Below, in pieces: positions 1-6,879 of a stretch of 64,000 nucleotides of DNA. The notes below the pieces were generated by a model. That model did no database searches, was not told where the DNA came from, and was given only the letters and a program-made list of their open reading frames with translations. Position 1 is the first letter of the stretch. Each line of letters begins with the position of its first letter. The position numbers and the translations under genes were made by a program. This stretch comes from Cohnella phaseoli (GTDB taxonomy: Bacteria; Bacillota; Bacilli; Paenibacillales; Paenibacillaceae), in the NCBI RefSeq assembly GCF_003386235.1, contig NZ_QRDZ01000005.1, forward strand, positions 248,001 to 312,000, written 5' to 3'.

Positions 1-63
1 CGGTATCAGCGGGCTAACCCGTTATACAATATCGCAATCGTACATTATCGAGGAGGGTATTAC

Positions 64-1803
64 ATGGCAACAAAGAGAAAATGGCCGAGCCTTATTCTAA
101 GCGCGACGCTGTTCGCCGGACTGCTCGCAGCATGCAGCGGCGGCAATGACGGCAAAGGGGCATCCAGTCCAAGCGCTTCCCCGAGCGCATCCGGTTCGAG
201 CTCGAGCCCAGAGTCTGCGTCGCCATCTCCGGAGAAGCTTGAGCCGCTTACGCTCACCTATTACAGCGAAGACGTCAACCCGAACTGGGCCAACATGCAG
301 GATGATCTGGGCAAAGCGATTACGGAGAAAACGGGCATTTCGATTAAGGCGGAATTCGCGGTCGGCGACGCGGAGCAGAAATCGGCCCTTATCGCCGCCA
401 GCGGCGACTACCCGGATCTGATCATGGCCAAAACGAGCATCAGCAAGTTCGTCGACGCGGGCGCCGTGCTGGATCTGACGGATCTGATCGAGCAGCATGC
501 CCCGAATATCAAGAAGCTGTTCGAAGGTCAAATGAATCGTCTGAAATACAGCAAGACCGACCAAGCGATCTACGTCATTCCGTCCTATGACGGCATCGGT
601 CAGCAATATTTCGAAGCGGGCGGCGGCATGCAGCTGCAGCATCGCGTCGTGAAGGAGCTCGGCTATCCGAAGATTCGGACGGTGCAAGATTTCGAGAATG
701 CGATCAAGGCGTATCTTGCTAAGCATCCGAAGGACGAAAACGGCAACCCGAACGTCGGACTATCGCTGATCGCCGAAGATTGGAGGATGTACATCGGCGT
801 TACGAACCCTGCGTTCCTGTCAACGGGCGGTTCGGACGACGGCGAGTATTATGTGGATATTGATACACACGAGGTCACGTACCATTTCCGGCGGCCGATC
901 GAGAAGGAATATTTCCGCTGGTTAAACCACATGAACGCCGAAGGGCTGCTGGATAAGGAATCGTTCGTGCAAAAATACGATCAGTACAAGGCGAAAATCG
1001 CGACCGGGCGCGTACTCGGCCTGATCGATCAGAAGTGGGACTTCGACGACGGCCAGAAAGCGCTGAAGGCCGAAGGCAAGATGGATCAAGCCTACGGCCA
1101 TTATCCGGTCACGCTGTCCGAGGAATACAAACATACGGCGTTCTGGCCGACAGGCTTCACGGGCGGCTCCGGCATTGCGATCTCGGTCGACAATCCCGAT
1201 CCGGTGCGTACGATCAAATTCCTGGATTATCTTGCATCCGACGAAGGCCAGGTGCTCGTGAACTGGGGCATCGAAGGCAAGCATTACAAAATGGAAAACG
1301 GTAAACGGGTCATTCCGGCCGACATCGCAGAGCGCAGACTGAACGACGGCATCAACTTCCAGAAGGAGTCGGGCCTCGGAAACTATAACTTGCTCAGCGC
1401 CCACTACGGCGACGGCGTAAAGGACCCGTCCGGCAACTATTATACGCAGAGGTTCCCGGAGCAATTGATTAGCGATTACAGCGACGTGGAAAAGGAGGTT
1501 CTCTCCGCTTACGGCGCGACGATCTGGAAGGACTTGTTTCCGAAAGAGGATGAGTTCAAGCTGAAGCCGTGGGGCGCGCTCTGGAACATTCCGATTCCAA
1601 GCGAGAGCGATCTCGTCGTCCTCGAAGAGAAGCTCAAAAACATAACGTGGAAACGTATTCCCGAAGCGATTCTCGCCAAGCCTGAGCAATTCGACGCGTT
1701 ATGGGACAAATATATGCAGGAAATCGAAGCGGCCGGAGTCGAGAAAGCCGAGCAGCTTCGTCAAGAGCTTCTGAACGAGCGTCTTGCTCTCTGGGGTTCC
1801 TGA
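64..1803 (+). CDS. LplA-type sugar ABC transporter substrate-binding lipoprotein
   Basis: Extracellular solute-binding protein of a carbohydrate ABC importer, held on the outer face of the membrane by a lipid anchor. The 579-residue product starts with a short basic signal and the lipobox LLAAC (Cys about residue 24), followed by a Ser/Pro/Ala-rich tether and then a family 1 extracellular solute-binding fold; 550-580 residues is usual for LplA-like proteins. GAGGAGGG lies 6 bases before the ATG, and a TACAAT -10 candidate lies at about 24-29. Its permeases are not in the window, so they are probably upstream; no ATPase gene is seen. The substrate cannot be told from sequence; an oligosaccharide is likely from the family. 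Confidence 0.9.
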   Translation: MATKRKWPSLILSATLFAGLLAACSGGNDGKGASSPSASPSASGSSSSPESASPSPEKLEPLTLTYYSEDVNPNWANMQDDLGKAITEKTGISIKAEFAVGDAEQKSALIAASGDYPDLIMAKTSISKFVDAGAVLDLTDLIEQHAPNIKKLFEGQMNRLKYSKTDQAIYVIPSYDGIGQQYFEAGGGMQLQHRVVKELGYPKIRTVQDFENAIKAYLAKHPKDENGNPNVGLSLIAEDWRMYIGVTNPAFLSTGGSDDGEYYVDIDTHEVTYHFRRPIEKEYFRWLNHMNAEGLLDKESFVQKYDQYKAKIATGRVLGLIDQKWDFDDGQKALKAEGKMDQAYGHYPVTLSEEYKHTAFWPTGFTGGSGIAISVDNPDPVRTIKFLDYLASDEGQVLVNWGIEGKHYKMENGKRVIPADIAERRLNDGINFQKESGLGNYNLLSAHYGDGVKDPSGNYYTQRFPEQLISDYSDVEKEVLSAYGATIWKDLFPKEDEFKLKPWGALWNIPIPSESDLVVLEEKLKNITWKRIPEAILAKPEQFDALWDKYMQEIEAAGVEKAEQLRQELLNERLALWGS

Positions 1804-1811
1804 TTGGATTC

Positions 1812-1860
1812 AAACGCCTTGCGGCCGGTCGTCTGACCGGAGCCTCAGGGCGTTTTTTTT
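1812..1860 (+). terminator. Rho-independent terminator after the lipoprotein gene
   Basis: ACGCC (1814-1818) pairs with GGCGT (1849-1853) around an inner stem CCGGTC/GACCGG (1825-1840), followed directly by a run of eight T. It closes the first importer operon 8 bases after its stop codon. Confidence 0.85.
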
Positions 1861-1900
1861 CGCGGGTGAGCTGATGAGAATAGTTGGATGTTTGGGGATA

Positions 1901-1969
1901 TTGACAATCGAAAAGAAGAGGAATATACTGTGCATTATTCGAAACAGTTAACTTTTTGGGTTTAACTGT
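1901..1969 (+). promoter_or_regulatory. SigA promoter with downstream dyad, nitroreductase gene
   Basis: TTGACA (1901-1906), a 17-base spacer and TATACT (1924-1929) make a near-consensus vegetative promoter. A perfect 8-bp inverted repeat, ACAGTTAA (1944-1951) and TTAACTGT (1962-1969), lies just after the expected start point, where a repressor could block transcription. The regulator is not identified and no regulator gene is adjacent. Confidence 0.75.
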
Positions 1970-2018
1970 GCTAAATTAAACACAATTAATTTGAGTGATG
2001 AAAATGGAGGAAAATCAA

Positions 2019-2675
2019 ATGTCCACGATGCAAGCGGTGCAAACGAAATCCCCGAGCTTTGAAGAAGTCGTTCACGGACGCCGTTCCGTTCGCCACTACG
2101 ATCCTACTTTCAAAATCTCCAAGGAAGAAATGACGGAGCTGCTCACGGAAGCGCTTCGGGCTCCTTCCTCTTCGAATCTCCAGCCCTGGCGTTTGCTCGT
2201 CATCGATTCGCCGGAGCTGAAGCAGAAGCTGCTGCCGATCGCCTTTAATCAACAGCAGGTGGCCGACGCTTCTGCCGTGATCGCCGTGCTGGGCGATGTG
2301 GAAAGCTATAAGCTGGCGGATACGATCTATAACCGTGCGTACGAAGCGGGTCATATGTCGGCAGAGACGAAGGATGCGTTTATCGCCAACACTACGAAAA
2401 ACTATGGCAGCCTGCCACCCGAAATCGCGCGCAAGATCGTCTACACGGACGGCGGCCTCATCTCCATGCAGATCATGCTGTCGGCCAAAGCAAGGGGCTA
2501 CGACACGGTGCCGATGGGCGGATACAACCCGCAGCAGTTTACGGAGGCGTTCGGAATCGGTGAGCGTTACGTGCCGATCATGCTGATTGCCATCGGCAAA
2601 GCGTCGCAGGAGGGCCATTCCTCGGTGCGGCTTACGGTGGACGAAGTGGTCAGATGGAACGAATTTGATTTTTAA
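2019..2675 (+). CDS. Nitroreductase family protein (FMN-dependent)
   Basis: NAD(P)H- and FMN-dependent oxidoreductase of the nitroreductase superfamily, cytosolic, acting on nitro compounds, quinones or enones; the true substrate is unknown. The N-terminal HGRRSVRHYD and the following APSSSNLQPWRLLVI are the usual FMN-binding signatures, and GGLISMQIMLSAKARGYDTVPMGG matches the second core segment in pattern. The start is taken at 2019 because TGGAGG at 2005-2010 sits 8 bases before it; an earlier GTG/ATG at 1995/1998 has no ribosome binding site. The 218-residue length fits the family. It is a single-gene unit with its own promoter and terminator. Confidence 0.9.
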   Translation: MSTMQAVQTKSPSFEEVVHGRRSVRHYDPTFKISKEEMTELLTEALRAPSSSNLQPWRLLVIDSPELKQKLLPIAFNQQQVADASAVIAVLGDVESYKLADTIYNRAYEAGHMSAETKDAFIANTTKNYGSLPPEIARKIVYTDGGLISMQIMLSAKARGYDTVPMGGYNPQQFTEAFGIGERYVPIMLIAIGKASQEGHSSVRLTVDEVVRWNEFDF

Positions 2676-2683
2676 TCCGCGTT

Positions 2684-2738
2684 AAAAAAGGATCGCTCCG
2701 TTATGCCGAATTTCGGCAGGCGGAGGATCCTTTTTTTG
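2684..2738 (+). terminator. Terminator between nitroreductase and cmpA
   Basis: AAAAAAGGATC (2684-2694) pairs with GATCC and a T run (2725-2737) around an inner CTCCG/CGGAG stem. The A run on one side and T run on the other let it serve both the + strand nitroreductase and the - strand cmpA transcript. Confidence 0.85.
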
Positions 2739-2779
2739 GTTTCGCGATGCGGGCGTCGAAGACGTCCGGCCCGGTTCGT

Positions 2780-2929
2780 TCAAGGAGTGGAGCCGGCAGA
2801 TTCTTTCGTTGCCTTGGATTTGTCGGGCTTGCCGCGGTAGTAAAACCAGCAATCGTTCAACAGACGGATCTGCCTGCGGTCCTTCTTCTGAAAAGCGGAC
2901 ATCAATTGATTGCAAAGCCATTGAGGCAT
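2780..2929 (-). CDS. cmpA: Cortex morphogenetic protein CmpA-like
   Basis: A 49-residue protein beginning MPQWLCNQLMSAFQKKDRRQ and continuing with a RLLNDCWFYYR segment. This closely follows the pattern of B. subtilis CmpA (37 residues), the sporulation protein that acts with SpoIVA and ClpXP in quality control of coat and cortex assembly in the mother cell. The family core occupies residues 1-33; the remaining Lys/Ser-rich tail is longer than in B. subtilis. GGGAGGAGG lies about 10 bases before the ATG. The gene sits between the nitroreductase terminator and a conserved unknown gene near sprT. The identity rests on memory of the family sequence, not on a search. Confidence 0.82.
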   Translation of the reverse strand: MPQWLCNQLMSAFQKKDRRQIRLLNDCWFYYRGKPDKSKATKESAGSTP

Positions 2930-3016
2930 CGAAAATCGTCCTCCTCCCACCATGCTGTATTCCTAGCATATGGGAGTGGGCGGATGACCGTGCAGGTCCG
3001 AATCGGATTTACTGGC

Positions 3017-3373
3017 CTAGAGAAGATCCTCTTCCTCGTACCATTGTTCCAATTGGGCTTGCAGAGCGCGAATCTCGGTTAACAGCGCAATCAGCGGGTA
3101 GGCGCTTTCGCGAATCGAAGCGAACGTGCGCTCCAGCTCGTTAACGTAGTGCAAGCCTCCGATCGGCGCTTGCTTCTCGTCGAGCAGCTCGAGCTTATGA
3201 AACTCGGCGATGGCCCGAGGCAGCTTCGGCACGTTGTCGGCGGTCAGCTTGGTCAGCTCTTTATGAAGACGCAGATTCAAGGCGCTAAGTTGGTAAGCGT
3301 GGGATGCGGGCATCTCGACAAAATCGAGATTTCCTTGCTCGTGCTGCAGCAGGACGTAGGACATTTCTGGCAT
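3017..3373 (-). CDS. Conserved hypothetical protein beside cmpA and sprT
   Basis: I do not assign a function. From the start at 3373 the product is about 118 residues, acidic, and mostly helical in character, with a His-rich beginning (MPEMSYVLLQHEQGNLDF) and an ELERTFASIRE helix near residue 80. There is no signal peptide, membrane segment or metal motif. GAGGGGAG lies 10 bases before ATG 3373, so that start is preferred over the ATG at 3397, which lacks a ribosome binding site. It runs in the same direction as cmpA, 87 bases upstream, and may share a transcript with it. It is divergent from the SprT gene. Confidence 0.7.
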   Translation of the reverse strand: MPEMSYVLLQHEQGNLDFVEMPASHAYQLSALNLRLHKELTKLTADNVPKLPRAIAEFHKLELLDEKQAPIGGLHYVNELERTFASIRESAYPLIALLTEIRALQAQLEQWYEEEDLL

Positions 3374-3403
3374 GTAACGCAGTCTCCCCTCAACCATTTC
3401 TAC

Positions 3404-3434
3404 TTGACAGTGTAGCCCAACAGGGGGCTACAAT
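3404..3434 (+). promoter_or_regulatory. Promoter with long spacer containing a dyad (MerR-like layout)
   Basis: TTGACA (3404-3409) and TACAAT (3429-3434) are separated by 19 bases, longer than the usual 17. The spacer and -10 hold a perfect 8-bp inverted repeat, TGTAGCCC (3411-3418) and GGGCTACA (3425-3432). That geometry is known from promoters activated by MerR-family proteins. It would drive the SprT gene at 3503. No MerR gene is visible nearby, so the regulator is a guess. Confidence 0.5.
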
Positions 3435-3502
3435 TCAAGTAGGTCAAGCTTGGGAAGGCGCCTTGGGGCGGCTTCGGTAAGAACCGGGGAGGGATTGCTG
3501 AA

Positions 3503-3997
3503 ATGGAAGATCAGGAGCTGCAGCGATGGGTTGAAAGAGTGTCGTTGGCCTATTTCGACCGGCCGTTCCTGCACAAGGCTACTTTTAATTCGCGGCTGCG
3601 ATCGACCGGCGGTCGCTATTTTACGCAAAGTCACAATATCGAGATCAGTCCGCATCAACTCGAAGCGTACGGCATCGAGGAGACGGAGGCGATTATCAAG
3701 CATGAGCTGTGCCATTATCATCTGCACTTGCAGCGCAAAGGATACCAGCACCGCGACGCGGATTTTAAGCAGCTGCTCGCGAAGGTAGGCGCTACGAGGC
3801 ACTGCCGGGCTCTTCCCGGAGCGACAAGGCGGCTCCCGGTGAAGTATTTGCTCGTCTGTCAGGCGTGCGGCATGCAGTATCCTCGCAAACGCCGCACGGA
3901 CCCCAGAAAATACGCGTGCGGCAAATGCAGAGGCAAGCTGAAGCTGTATGAAGCGGTTCCTGCGCCCGCACCTGGGGATGCGGGCGCGCGGCGCTAA
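3503..3997 (+). CDS. SprT family zinc protein (YdcK-like)
   Basis: SprT-like protein of 164 residues. The metalloprotease-type helix is IIKHELCHYHLH, with HELCH at residues 67-71, preceded by an SHNIEISPHQL strand. A C-terminal zinc ribbon is formed by Cys119, Cys122, Cys139 and Cys142. SprT-domain proteins share the gluzincin-like fold of the eukaryotic DNA-protein crosslink protease SPRTN; the role of the short Firmicute forms is not established. GGGGAGGG lies 9 bases before the ATG. The gene is convergent with the MFS exporter, the two stop codons being about 5 bases apart. Confidence 0.85.
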   Translation: MEDQELQRWVERVSLAYFDRPFLHKATFNSRLRSTGGRYFTQSHNIEISPHQLEAYGIEETEAIIKHELCHYHLHLQRKGYQHRDADFKQLLAKVGATRHCRALPGATRRLPVKYLLVCQACGMQYPRKRRTDPRKYACGKCRGKLKLYEAVPAPAPGDAGARR

Positions 3998-4002
3998 GGC
4001 GA

Positions 4003-5427
4003 CTAGACGGCGGAAGGCGACTGTTTGGCCGCATTCGGGGCCGATTTGCCCGAGGCGGATCGACCTCGCACGAACAGGGCAATGCCGAGCAGCGCGATCG
4101 CCATCATCAGCGACCCGGCTCCGAGGCTGGGCACGATATGATCGGCGAAATCCTGCGGAGAGCGAATAGCCGAGCCCGATTGAAAGATCAAACCTCCGAT
4201 CGCGATGCCGAATACGCCGCCAAGCTCACGCGTCGCGTTCCCGACGCCGCTTGCCTCGCCTAAGGCCTCCTCTGGGGCGGAAGAGATCAGGCCGTGCGAG
4301 AGCGGCGTGAAGCTGAGACCCATTCCGGTGCCGGCGAGCATCATTGGGCCGAGCATCTCGATAAACGGGAAGTCAAAGCCCCGAGCCCGGATAAGCAGTG
4401 CAAACCAAGCCAGCGCGGCGGTCTGGAACAACAGTCCCGCCATTAGCACGTTGCGGTTGCCGAGACGGCTGATGGCGAGTCCCGCAAGCGGCGCAGCGAT
4501 CATCGTCATCGTCGTCCACGCCATCTCTCTTACGCCCGCCTGCAGAGGCGTAAAGCCTTGCGCCTGCTGCAGGAACAGGGTGAGCAGGAAGATTGCGCCG
4601 AACACTCCGGCGTTCATCCAAAAGCCTGCGAACGTATAGAAGAAGTAAGCTCGGCTGCGGAACAGATCGAAGCGCACGAGCGGGACGCGGCGCGTTCTTT
4701 CCCAGAAGTAGAACAGAACGAGCAGCAGCAGCCCAAGCGCGAGCGAGCCGACGACGATCGGAGTTCCCCAGCCCTCCGAATTGCCTCTCTCCAAGCCGAA
4801 AATTAACCCAAATAATCCCGAGGTCAGCAGCAGCACGCCAACAGGGTCCAGCGGCTTGCGGACGCCGCGCGATTCTCCGAGCCATTTGAGACCGAACAAG
4901 AGCGCGAGTACGCCAATCGGCACGTTGACGTAGAAAATCATCTGCCACGGCGCCCCTTCCATAATCAAACCGCCGACAAGCGGTCCAACGCTGAGGCCCA
5001 GCCCGGATATTCCCGACCACAGACCGATGGCCGCAGCCCTCTTCTCAGGAGGAAACGCGGAATTCACAAGCGTCAGGCTCAGCGGCACGACGGCGGCGCC
5101 TCCGACGCCTTGGAGCGCGCGGGATAAAATCAGCGCAAGCGACGAGTCGCTGAGGCCGCACAACAGCGATCCCAGCGTAAAAACAACAACTCCCGCAAGA
5201 AATACTTTTTTCCTCCCGATTGACTCTCCCAATACGCTGAACGGAATGAGCAGGACGGCGAAAGCAAGCGTGTAGGCGTTCATAAACCATTCGAGGTCGG
5301 ATAACGAGGCGTTTAAGTCGCTCTGAATAGAAGGAAGGGCGACGCCGATGACCAGATTGTCGAGCATAGCCATGAACAGTACGATACAGGTGACGACTAA
5401 CAGACGGATTCGCGAAGCTGTGAACAT
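4003..5427 (-). CDS. MFS drug exporter, DHA2 (EmrB/QacA) family
   Basis: Proton-driven multidrug efflux protein in the cytoplasmic membrane, 474 residues and consistent with 14 membrane helices. The first loop has LGESIGRKKVFLAG (MFS motif A form) and the fifth helix has GLSVGPLVGGLI (motif C, typical of antiporters), both in their DHA2 positions. A clear GAGGAGAG precedes the ATG. It is divergent from a TetR-type gene and has, 16 bases upstream of its start, a 22-bp operator almost identical to one in front of that gene, so TetR-family repression relieved by a drug is likely. Substrates are unknown. Confidence 0.9.
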   Translation of the reverse strand: MFTASRIRLLVVTCIVLFMAMLDNLVIGVALPSIQSDLNASLSDLEWFMNAYTLAFAVLLIPFSVLGESIGRKKVFLAGVVVFTLGSLLCGLSDSSLALILSRALQGVGGAAVVPLSLTLVNSAFPPEKRAAAIGLWSGISGLGLSVGPLVGGLIMEGAPWQMIFYVNVPIGVLALLFGLKWLGESRGVRKPLDPVGVLLLTSGLFGLIFGLERGNSEGWGTPIVVGSLALGLLLLVLFYFWERTRRVPLVRFDLFRSRAYFFYTFAGFWMNAGVFGAIFLLTLFLQQAQGFTPLQAGVREMAWTTMTMIAAPLAGLAISRLGNRNVLMAGLLFQTAALAWFALLIRARGFDFPFIEMLGPMMLAGTGMGLSFTPLSHGLISSAPEEALGEASGVGNATRELGGVFGIAIGGLIFQSGSAIRSPQDFADHIVPSLGAGSLMMAIALLGIALFVRGRSASGKSAPNAAKQSPSAV

Positions 5428-5442
5428 AAGATCTCTCCTCTT

Positions 5443-5464
5443 TTATTTATTGATAAATAAATAA
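5443..5464. promoter_or_regulatory. Predicted TetR operator in front of the MFS exporter
   Basis: An AT-rich near-palindrome with arms TTATTTATT and AATAAATAA. Its sequence matches the reverse complement of the site at 6231-6252 at 21 of 22 positions. One copy in front of the exporter and one in front of the TetR gene is the pattern expected for a repressor controlling both itself and its target. Confidence 0.75.
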
Positions 5465-5479
5465 AAAATTGAAAAAAAA

Positions 5480-5691
5480 GGACTGTCCCGTAAGCAGAGT
5501 TGCTTAAGATAATCGATAAAAAGGTGTATATATCTCCCATAGACTGCTTCGTACGCTCCTCAGATTACATTGTGACGGGTTTACCTATTCGGATTTTCAG
5601 GAGCGTATAGCATCGAAGGGGGATATATACACTTTACTCCTTAGTTGTCGATTATCTTTCAGAACAACTAAATATGCTTATGGGGCAGTCT
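5480..5691. mobile_element. MITE-like long imperfect palindrome, copy A
   Basis: About 212 bp that folds on itself. The outer arms (GGACTGTCCCGTAAGC on the left, GCTTATGGGGCAGTCT on the right) resemble insertion-sequence ends. The inner arms are GTGTATATATCTCCC with GGGGGATATATACAC, and TACGCTCCT with AGGAGCGTA, around a conserved centre containing GACGGGTTTACCTATTC. It encodes nothing. Similar copies are at 19818-20039, 39371-39533 and 43989-44206, with a fragment at 25889-25947. Its right end forms the stop codon and last residues of the TetR gene. No clear target-site duplication is visible. Confidence 0.75.
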
Positions 5692-6163
5692 CGCACCACG
5701 GATTCAGCTTGGGCAGTTCCAGTACTTCAGACAAAGTAACGGTTAGCCCGGTTGCGATGAAGCTGCTTGCCTCCCATTGCGGGTTCGGGATTCCGGCTTT
5801 CATAAAACGCTCCAACAGACGGTCGTAAATGAGCGAATATTTTTCCTTCGCAAATTGCCTGACGGCCGGCTCCGGCGTTGTGAAGCTTTGCATCAGCAGC
5901 AGCATTTCGTTGCGCTGGGAGTGAAGCAAGAGGTCGAACTGCCGACCCATCTCCTTGCTGAGTTGGTCCGGAGGAGCATCGACCGCGAAAAAATGCTGCA
6001 TCATCCGCTCGAACGCCTTCTCCAGGACGGCTAAGTAAAGCTGTTCCTTTGTCTTAAAGAAGTGAAACACATACGGCTGAGTCACACCTACGGCGTTGGC
6101 AACATGGGCGGTCGTCGTTTTGTAGTAGCCCTGGGAGGCGAACAAGGCTGCTGCGCTTTGCAT
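5678..6163 (-). CDS. TetR/AcrR family regulator, N-terminus unclear
   Basis: Predicted repressor of the adjacent MFS exporter. The N-terminal helix-turn-helix runs from LFASQGYYKTTTAHVANAVG to QPYVFHFFKTKEQL. As called from ATG 6163 (161 residues) it lacks about ten residues of helix 1. The missing part is encoded in frame upstream (NEELAASRKDQI), but no ATG, GTG or TTG opens it. Possible explanations are a CTG start at 6208, which has GGAG 10 bases upstream, or ATG 6215 followed by one extra base in a run of five C (5 G at 6208-6212 on the + strand). The last residues (ETAP) and the stop come from the palindromic element that abuts the gene. Confidence 0.75.
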   Translation of the reverse strand: MQSAAALFASQGYYKTTTAHVANAVGVTQPYVFHFFKTKEQLYLAVLEKAFERMMQHFFAVDAPPDQLSKEMGRQFDLLLHSQRNEMLLLMQSFTTPEPAVRQFAKEKYSLIYDRLLERFMKAGIPNPQWEASSFIATGLTVTLSEVLELPKLNPWCETAP

Positions 6164-6230
6164 GATCTGGTCTTTACGGCTTGCTGCGAGTTCTTCGTTA
6201 GGGCTCAGGGGGCATCGACTCCGTTGGTTT

Positions 6231-6252
6231 TTATTTATTAATCAATAAATAA
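6231..6252. promoter_or_regulatory. Predicted TetR operator in front of the TetR gene
   Basis: Arms TTATTTATT and AATAAATAA flank a four-base centre AATC. It is the reverse complement of the 5443-5464 site with a single difference, which supports autoregulation by the TetR-type protein. Confidence 0.75.
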
Positions 6253-6353
6253 CATAAGGACAAGTGTTAGGTCAACTCATTTCGGAAAATGAGGGGCGTT
6301 TTTTCTTATGGAAAGGCCGAAAAAAAGAAAAGAAAAAAACTTCCGCGAAAGCC

Positions 6354-6382
6354 TTGACTTAATGTTGGGGTCATGATAAATT
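6354..6382 (+). promoter_or_regulatory. Promoter of the tRNA-Asn/Ser unit
   Basis: TTGACT (6354-6359), 17 bases, then TAAATT (6377-6382) with an extended TGA just before it; the tRNA begins 26 bases later. Confidence 0.65.
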
Positions 6383-6407
6383 ATTACTTGTCGCTTTTGA
6401 AAAACAT

Positions 6408-6483
6408 TCCCTGATAGCTCAGTTGGTAGAGCACTCGACTGTTAATCGAGTTGTCACAGGTTCGAGTCCTGTTCGGGGAGCCA
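6408..6483 (+). tRNA. tRNA-Asn (GTT)
   Basis: A 76-base cloverleaf. Acceptor strands TCCCTGA and TCGGGGA pair, the D loop has AGTTGGTAGA, the anticodon loop is CTGTTAA (anticodon GTT), the T arm has GGTTCGAGTCC, and CCA is encoded. It is followed after one base by tRNA-Ser. Confidence 0.97.
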
Positions 6484-6484
6484 T

Positions 6485-6575
6485 GGGGAGATACCCAAGT
6501 GGCTATAAGGGGCTCCTCTGCTAAGGGAGTAGACGTGTCATGCGTGCGAGGGTTCGAATCCCTCTCTCCCCGCCA
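6485..6575 (+). tRNA. tRNA-Ser (GCT)
   Basis: A 91-base class II tRNA with a long variable arm. Acceptor strands GGGGAGA and TCTCCCC pair, the anticodon loop is CTGCTAA (anticodon GCT, reading AGC/AGU), and CCA is encoded at 6573-6575. Confidence 0.96.
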
Positions 6576-6582
6576 CCCATGG

Positions 6583-6645
6583 AAATCAAAAAAGACGACA
6601 TAAAGGGAGTCCGCAGCCAACGCTGTCGGGCTCTTTTTGATTTTT
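6583..6645 (+). terminator. Terminator of the tRNA-Asn/Ser unit
   Basis: AAATCAAAAAAGA (6583-6595) pairs with TCTTTTTGATTT (6632-6643), with an inner GAGTCC/GGGCTC stem and a small CGCAGC/GCTG loop stem. Confidence 0.8.
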
Positions 6646-6705
6646 ACAACATTTTAAAGAAATAGCTTGCTTCCTAAGCTCCCTTTTCGAATGGGGCGGA
6701 AGAAT

Positions 6706-6879
6706 TAAAGCGGAAAAGCCGCGTTGTTTTCGACGAAAAGGGGAAAAACGTCGATTTAAAGCGGAGAAACTGCTTTATTTTTCCTAAATAGGCTAAAAAT
6801 TAAAAAATAAAGCGGAAAATCCGCCTTGTTTGCTTTGAAAAAGGTGCGGTCGTACATTTAAAGCGGGATTTCCGCTTTA
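6706..6879. repeat. Four degenerate 51-bp tandem units with palindromic heads
   Basis: The units begin at 6706, 6757, 6808 and 6859, exactly 51 bases apart. Each opens with TAAAGCGG, then a short A/T-rich loop and a matching CCGC..TT or TGCTTTA, so each head can form a small hairpin. The rest of the unit is A/T rich and diverged (often AAAAAGG). The same family with the same period is at 42853-43025. I see no gene in 6646-7139, apart from this array; the part from 6880 to 7139 shows no structure I can name. Confidence 0.8.

Noticed and set aside
6261-6310. Terminator from the CTCATTT/AAATGAG hairpin upstream of tRNA-Asn
   Set aside because: The T run does not follow the stem directly and there is no + strand gene before it to terminate.
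6706-6879. CRISPR array
   Set aside because: The period is regular, but the repeats are only 18-21 bases, degenerate and internally palindromic, the intervening parts share residual similarity, and no cas genes are present.
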